Shown: positions 62,810 through 64,000 of the stretch, in pieces
Numbering within the stretch: position 1 is the stretch's first letter
Layout: each line of letters starts with the position of its first letter
Assembly: GCF_024171925.1 (NCBI RefSeq)
Contig: NZ_JAMTCO010000016.1
Location: 62,001 to 126,000 of the forward strand
DNA: 64,000 nt
Direction of reading: 5' to 3'
Source: Actinokineospora diospyrosa
Lineage (GTDB): Bacteria > Actinomycetota > Actinomycetes > Mycobacteriales > Pseudonocardiaceae
Translations under genes and position numbers: made by a program
The notes under the pieces: generated by a model
The model's input: only the letters and a program-made list of their open reading frames with translations
Told to the model about the DNA's origin: nothing
Databases searched by the model: none

Positions 62810-62868
62810 CCGCGGGCACTGACGACGGGCACTGACGACGGGCACTGACCACGGGGGTACTGACCATG
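62803..62868 (+). repeat. Five 13-bp tandem repeats overlapping the espG stop
   Basis: Units of the form GCACTGACGACGG, from 62803 to 62868: GTACTGACCGCGG, two perfect GCACTGACGACGG copies, GCACTGACCACGG and a final, longer GGTACTGACCATGG. Each unit contains CTGAC, and the espG stop codon TGA is inside the first. Confidence 0.7.
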
Positions 62869-62945
62869 GCGGACATTCCCGGAACGTCGGTCCAATCGGC
62901 TACGGTTGCACCGCGGGACTGGCCGGTTGAGGGAGGGGCACAGGC

Positions 62946-64000
62946 ATGATCGCCGATCTCGACGACGTGGTGCGCCGGATGGCGGAGCAGGCTGAGCGCG
63001 CCGCGCAGGCGCGCCGGACGGCCGAGCAGGAGCGCAGACGGCGCCGCGAGTCCGAGGACAGCTACGTCACCGGCGGCGTGCACTGGGACGGCTACTCGCT
63101 CAAGTCGCTGCAGCGGATGGTCGGCGACCACGCCAACGCCGCGCAGCTGGACATGCTGGCCACCGAGTGGTCGCGCTACGGCCAGAAGGTCGCCGAAGCC
63201 TCGCGCGACCTCTCCCGGTCGATGTCCAAGCTGCTGCAGTTCTGGTCCGGCGGCGCTTCGCAGGACGCCTCGCGCACCGTGGTGAGCAACGCCGCGTGGA
63301 TGTCGCAGCTCGGCGGCACAGCCGCGCAGATGGCCGACCCGATCCAGGACGCCAGCGGCGCGTTGCGCTCCGCGCAGAGCACGATGCCCGGCGGTTCCCC
63401 GAGCAGCCCGTTCCTGGCGACCGCCGGTGGTGGCGCCGCCGCGGGTTTTGCGATCGGCGGCCCTGTTGGCGCTGCCTTCGGTGCCGCGATCGGTGGCATC
63501 GCCAGCGCGTTCGGCTTCGGTAGCAACAAGAAGAAGATGAAGCGCAAGGCAGTCCAGACGATGCAGCGCTTCGAGACCGCGGTGCTCGGCATCGACGGCA
63601 CCACCCCACGCTTCGGTAGGCCTGCCGACGGTGTTGACCCCGGCGTGAACCGCCCACTGCCCCCGGCGCCGCGCCCCGGCCTCCCCGGCCCGGGCGTGAC
63701 GGTCCCCGGTGGTCCTGGCCGCGGCCCGTCCGACCCGTCCGCCCCGCCCCCCAGCTTCGGCGGTGGCCCCAACATCGGCACCACGCCGTCGTTCGCCCCC
63801 GGCATCGACAAGGGCTGGGAGAGCCACTGGCGCGGCCTCACCGGCATGGGCAACGGTGGTTCCCTGCCCGGCGGCATCAGCAACAACGTCGGCGGCGGCC
63901 CCAACTCCATCGGCCTCGGCAACGGTGGCTTCCTGCCCGGCGGTCTCGGCGCCAGCGGCCGCAACGGCGGCTCCGGCTCGGGCCGCGCCGGCCTCGGCTC
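62946..64000 (+). CDS. PPE/WXG-fold ESX-associated protein (3' end outside window)
   Basis: At least 351 aa, running off the window. An N-terminal basic coiled coil (residues 8-38) precedes a PPE/WXG-like domain aligned with the protein at 59741 ('DSYVTGGVHWDGYSLKSLQ', 'LLQFWSGGASQDASR' with W-S-G). A glycine-rich hydrophobic stretch ('GFAIGGPVGAAFGAAIGGIASAFGFG', a possible membrane hairpin) is followed by a long Gly/Pro/Ser tail. ATG with GGGAGGGG about 10-17 nt upstream. Tandem paralogues flanking espG suggest two ESX substrates sharing one chaperone. Confidence 0.8.
   Translation, partial: MIADLDDVVRRMAEQAERAAQARRTAEQERRRRRESEDSYVTGGVHWDGYSLKSLQRMVGDHANAAQLDMLATEWSRYGQKVAEASRDLSRSMSKLLQFWSGGASQDASRTVVSNAAWMSQLGGTAAQMADPIQDASGALRSAQSTMPGGSPSSPFLATAGGGAAAGFAIGGPVGAAFGAAIGGIASAFGFGSNKKKMKRKAVQTMQRFETAVLGIDGTTPRFGRPADGVDPGVNRPLPPAPRPGLPGPGVTVPGGPGRGPSDPSAPPPSFGGGPNIGTTPSFAPGIDKGWESHWRGLTGMGNGGSLPGGISNNVGGGPNSIGLGNGGFLPGGLGASGRNGGSGSGRAGLG

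Overview
The window is about 72% GC, rich in GTG/TTG starts, GTGA/ATGA stop-start overlaps and leaderless promoters, and carries mycothiol (mshB), glucosylglycerate (gpgS), GlgM/GlgC, SigE-RseA-HtrA-TatB and ESX-associated (EspG, PPE-like) genes. This points to a mycolic-acid-free actinomycete near Pseudonocardiaceae (Actinokineospora, Saccharothrix or Lentzea type). The genus is inference.

From memory, the backbone follows the order of Mycobacterium tuberculosis Rv1170-Rv1239: mshB, fdx, dapC, dapD/dapE, LOG, folP2, gpgS, DivIVA-domain protein, tagA, DUF3117, glgM/glgC, O-methyltransferase, sigE-rseA-htrA-tatB, mrp, DUF1003, MgtE_N/CBS protein, 17M-like protein, sugar ABC transporter. Lineage-specific DNA is inserted between these anchors.

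Layout. 1-7839: two family-5 substrate-binding proteins and an OppBCDF importer. 7941-12245: mshB, two unassigned genes, a GNAT, ferredoxin and dapC. 12246-19298: accessory block with a pentameric-repeat tract, a Cys-rich small protein, a RhiA-like protein, a nitrilase-fold protein, an NB-ARC/TPR protein and a CHAD protein. 19339-27472: dapD/dapE, two LOG proteins, LPLAT, folP2-gpgS, DivIVA-domain protein, SRPBCC protein and tagA. 27473-29276: a palindrome cluster and an enoyl-CoA hydratase/PaaX pair. 29385-36222: DUF3117, pepA, GtrA, glgM/glgC, O-methyltransferase, sigE and its anti-sigma factor. 36233-37250: an array of composite repeats with paired DnaA-box-like sites and hairpins. 37649-43230: htrA, tatB, mrp, marR, DUF1003 and an MgtE_N/CBS protein. 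43280-51953: accessory block with three tandem ArsR-like paralogues, two CitE-like lyases, an ATPase-DUF4276 pair (both frames broken), small genes and an acyl-CoA dehydrogenase. 52026-56893: 17M-like protein and a sugar ABC importer. 57002-64000: secreted I36-type inhibitor, membrane protein, ParB-like protein and an ESX-associated PPE/EspG cluster running off the window.

Strongest leads for something undescribed are the 36.2-37.25 kb array (each complete unit pairs two DnaA-box-like sites 19 nt apart with a TAGACT -10-like box and a 52-nt hairpin), the doubly frameshifted ATPase/DUF4276 module at 48.2-49.9 kb, the RhiA-like/nitrilase/NB-ARC-TPR island at 14-18.5 kb, and the GAGAGC-N3-GCTCTC palindrome cluster at 27.5 kb. 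No rRNA, tRNA, CRISPR array or transposase was seen.
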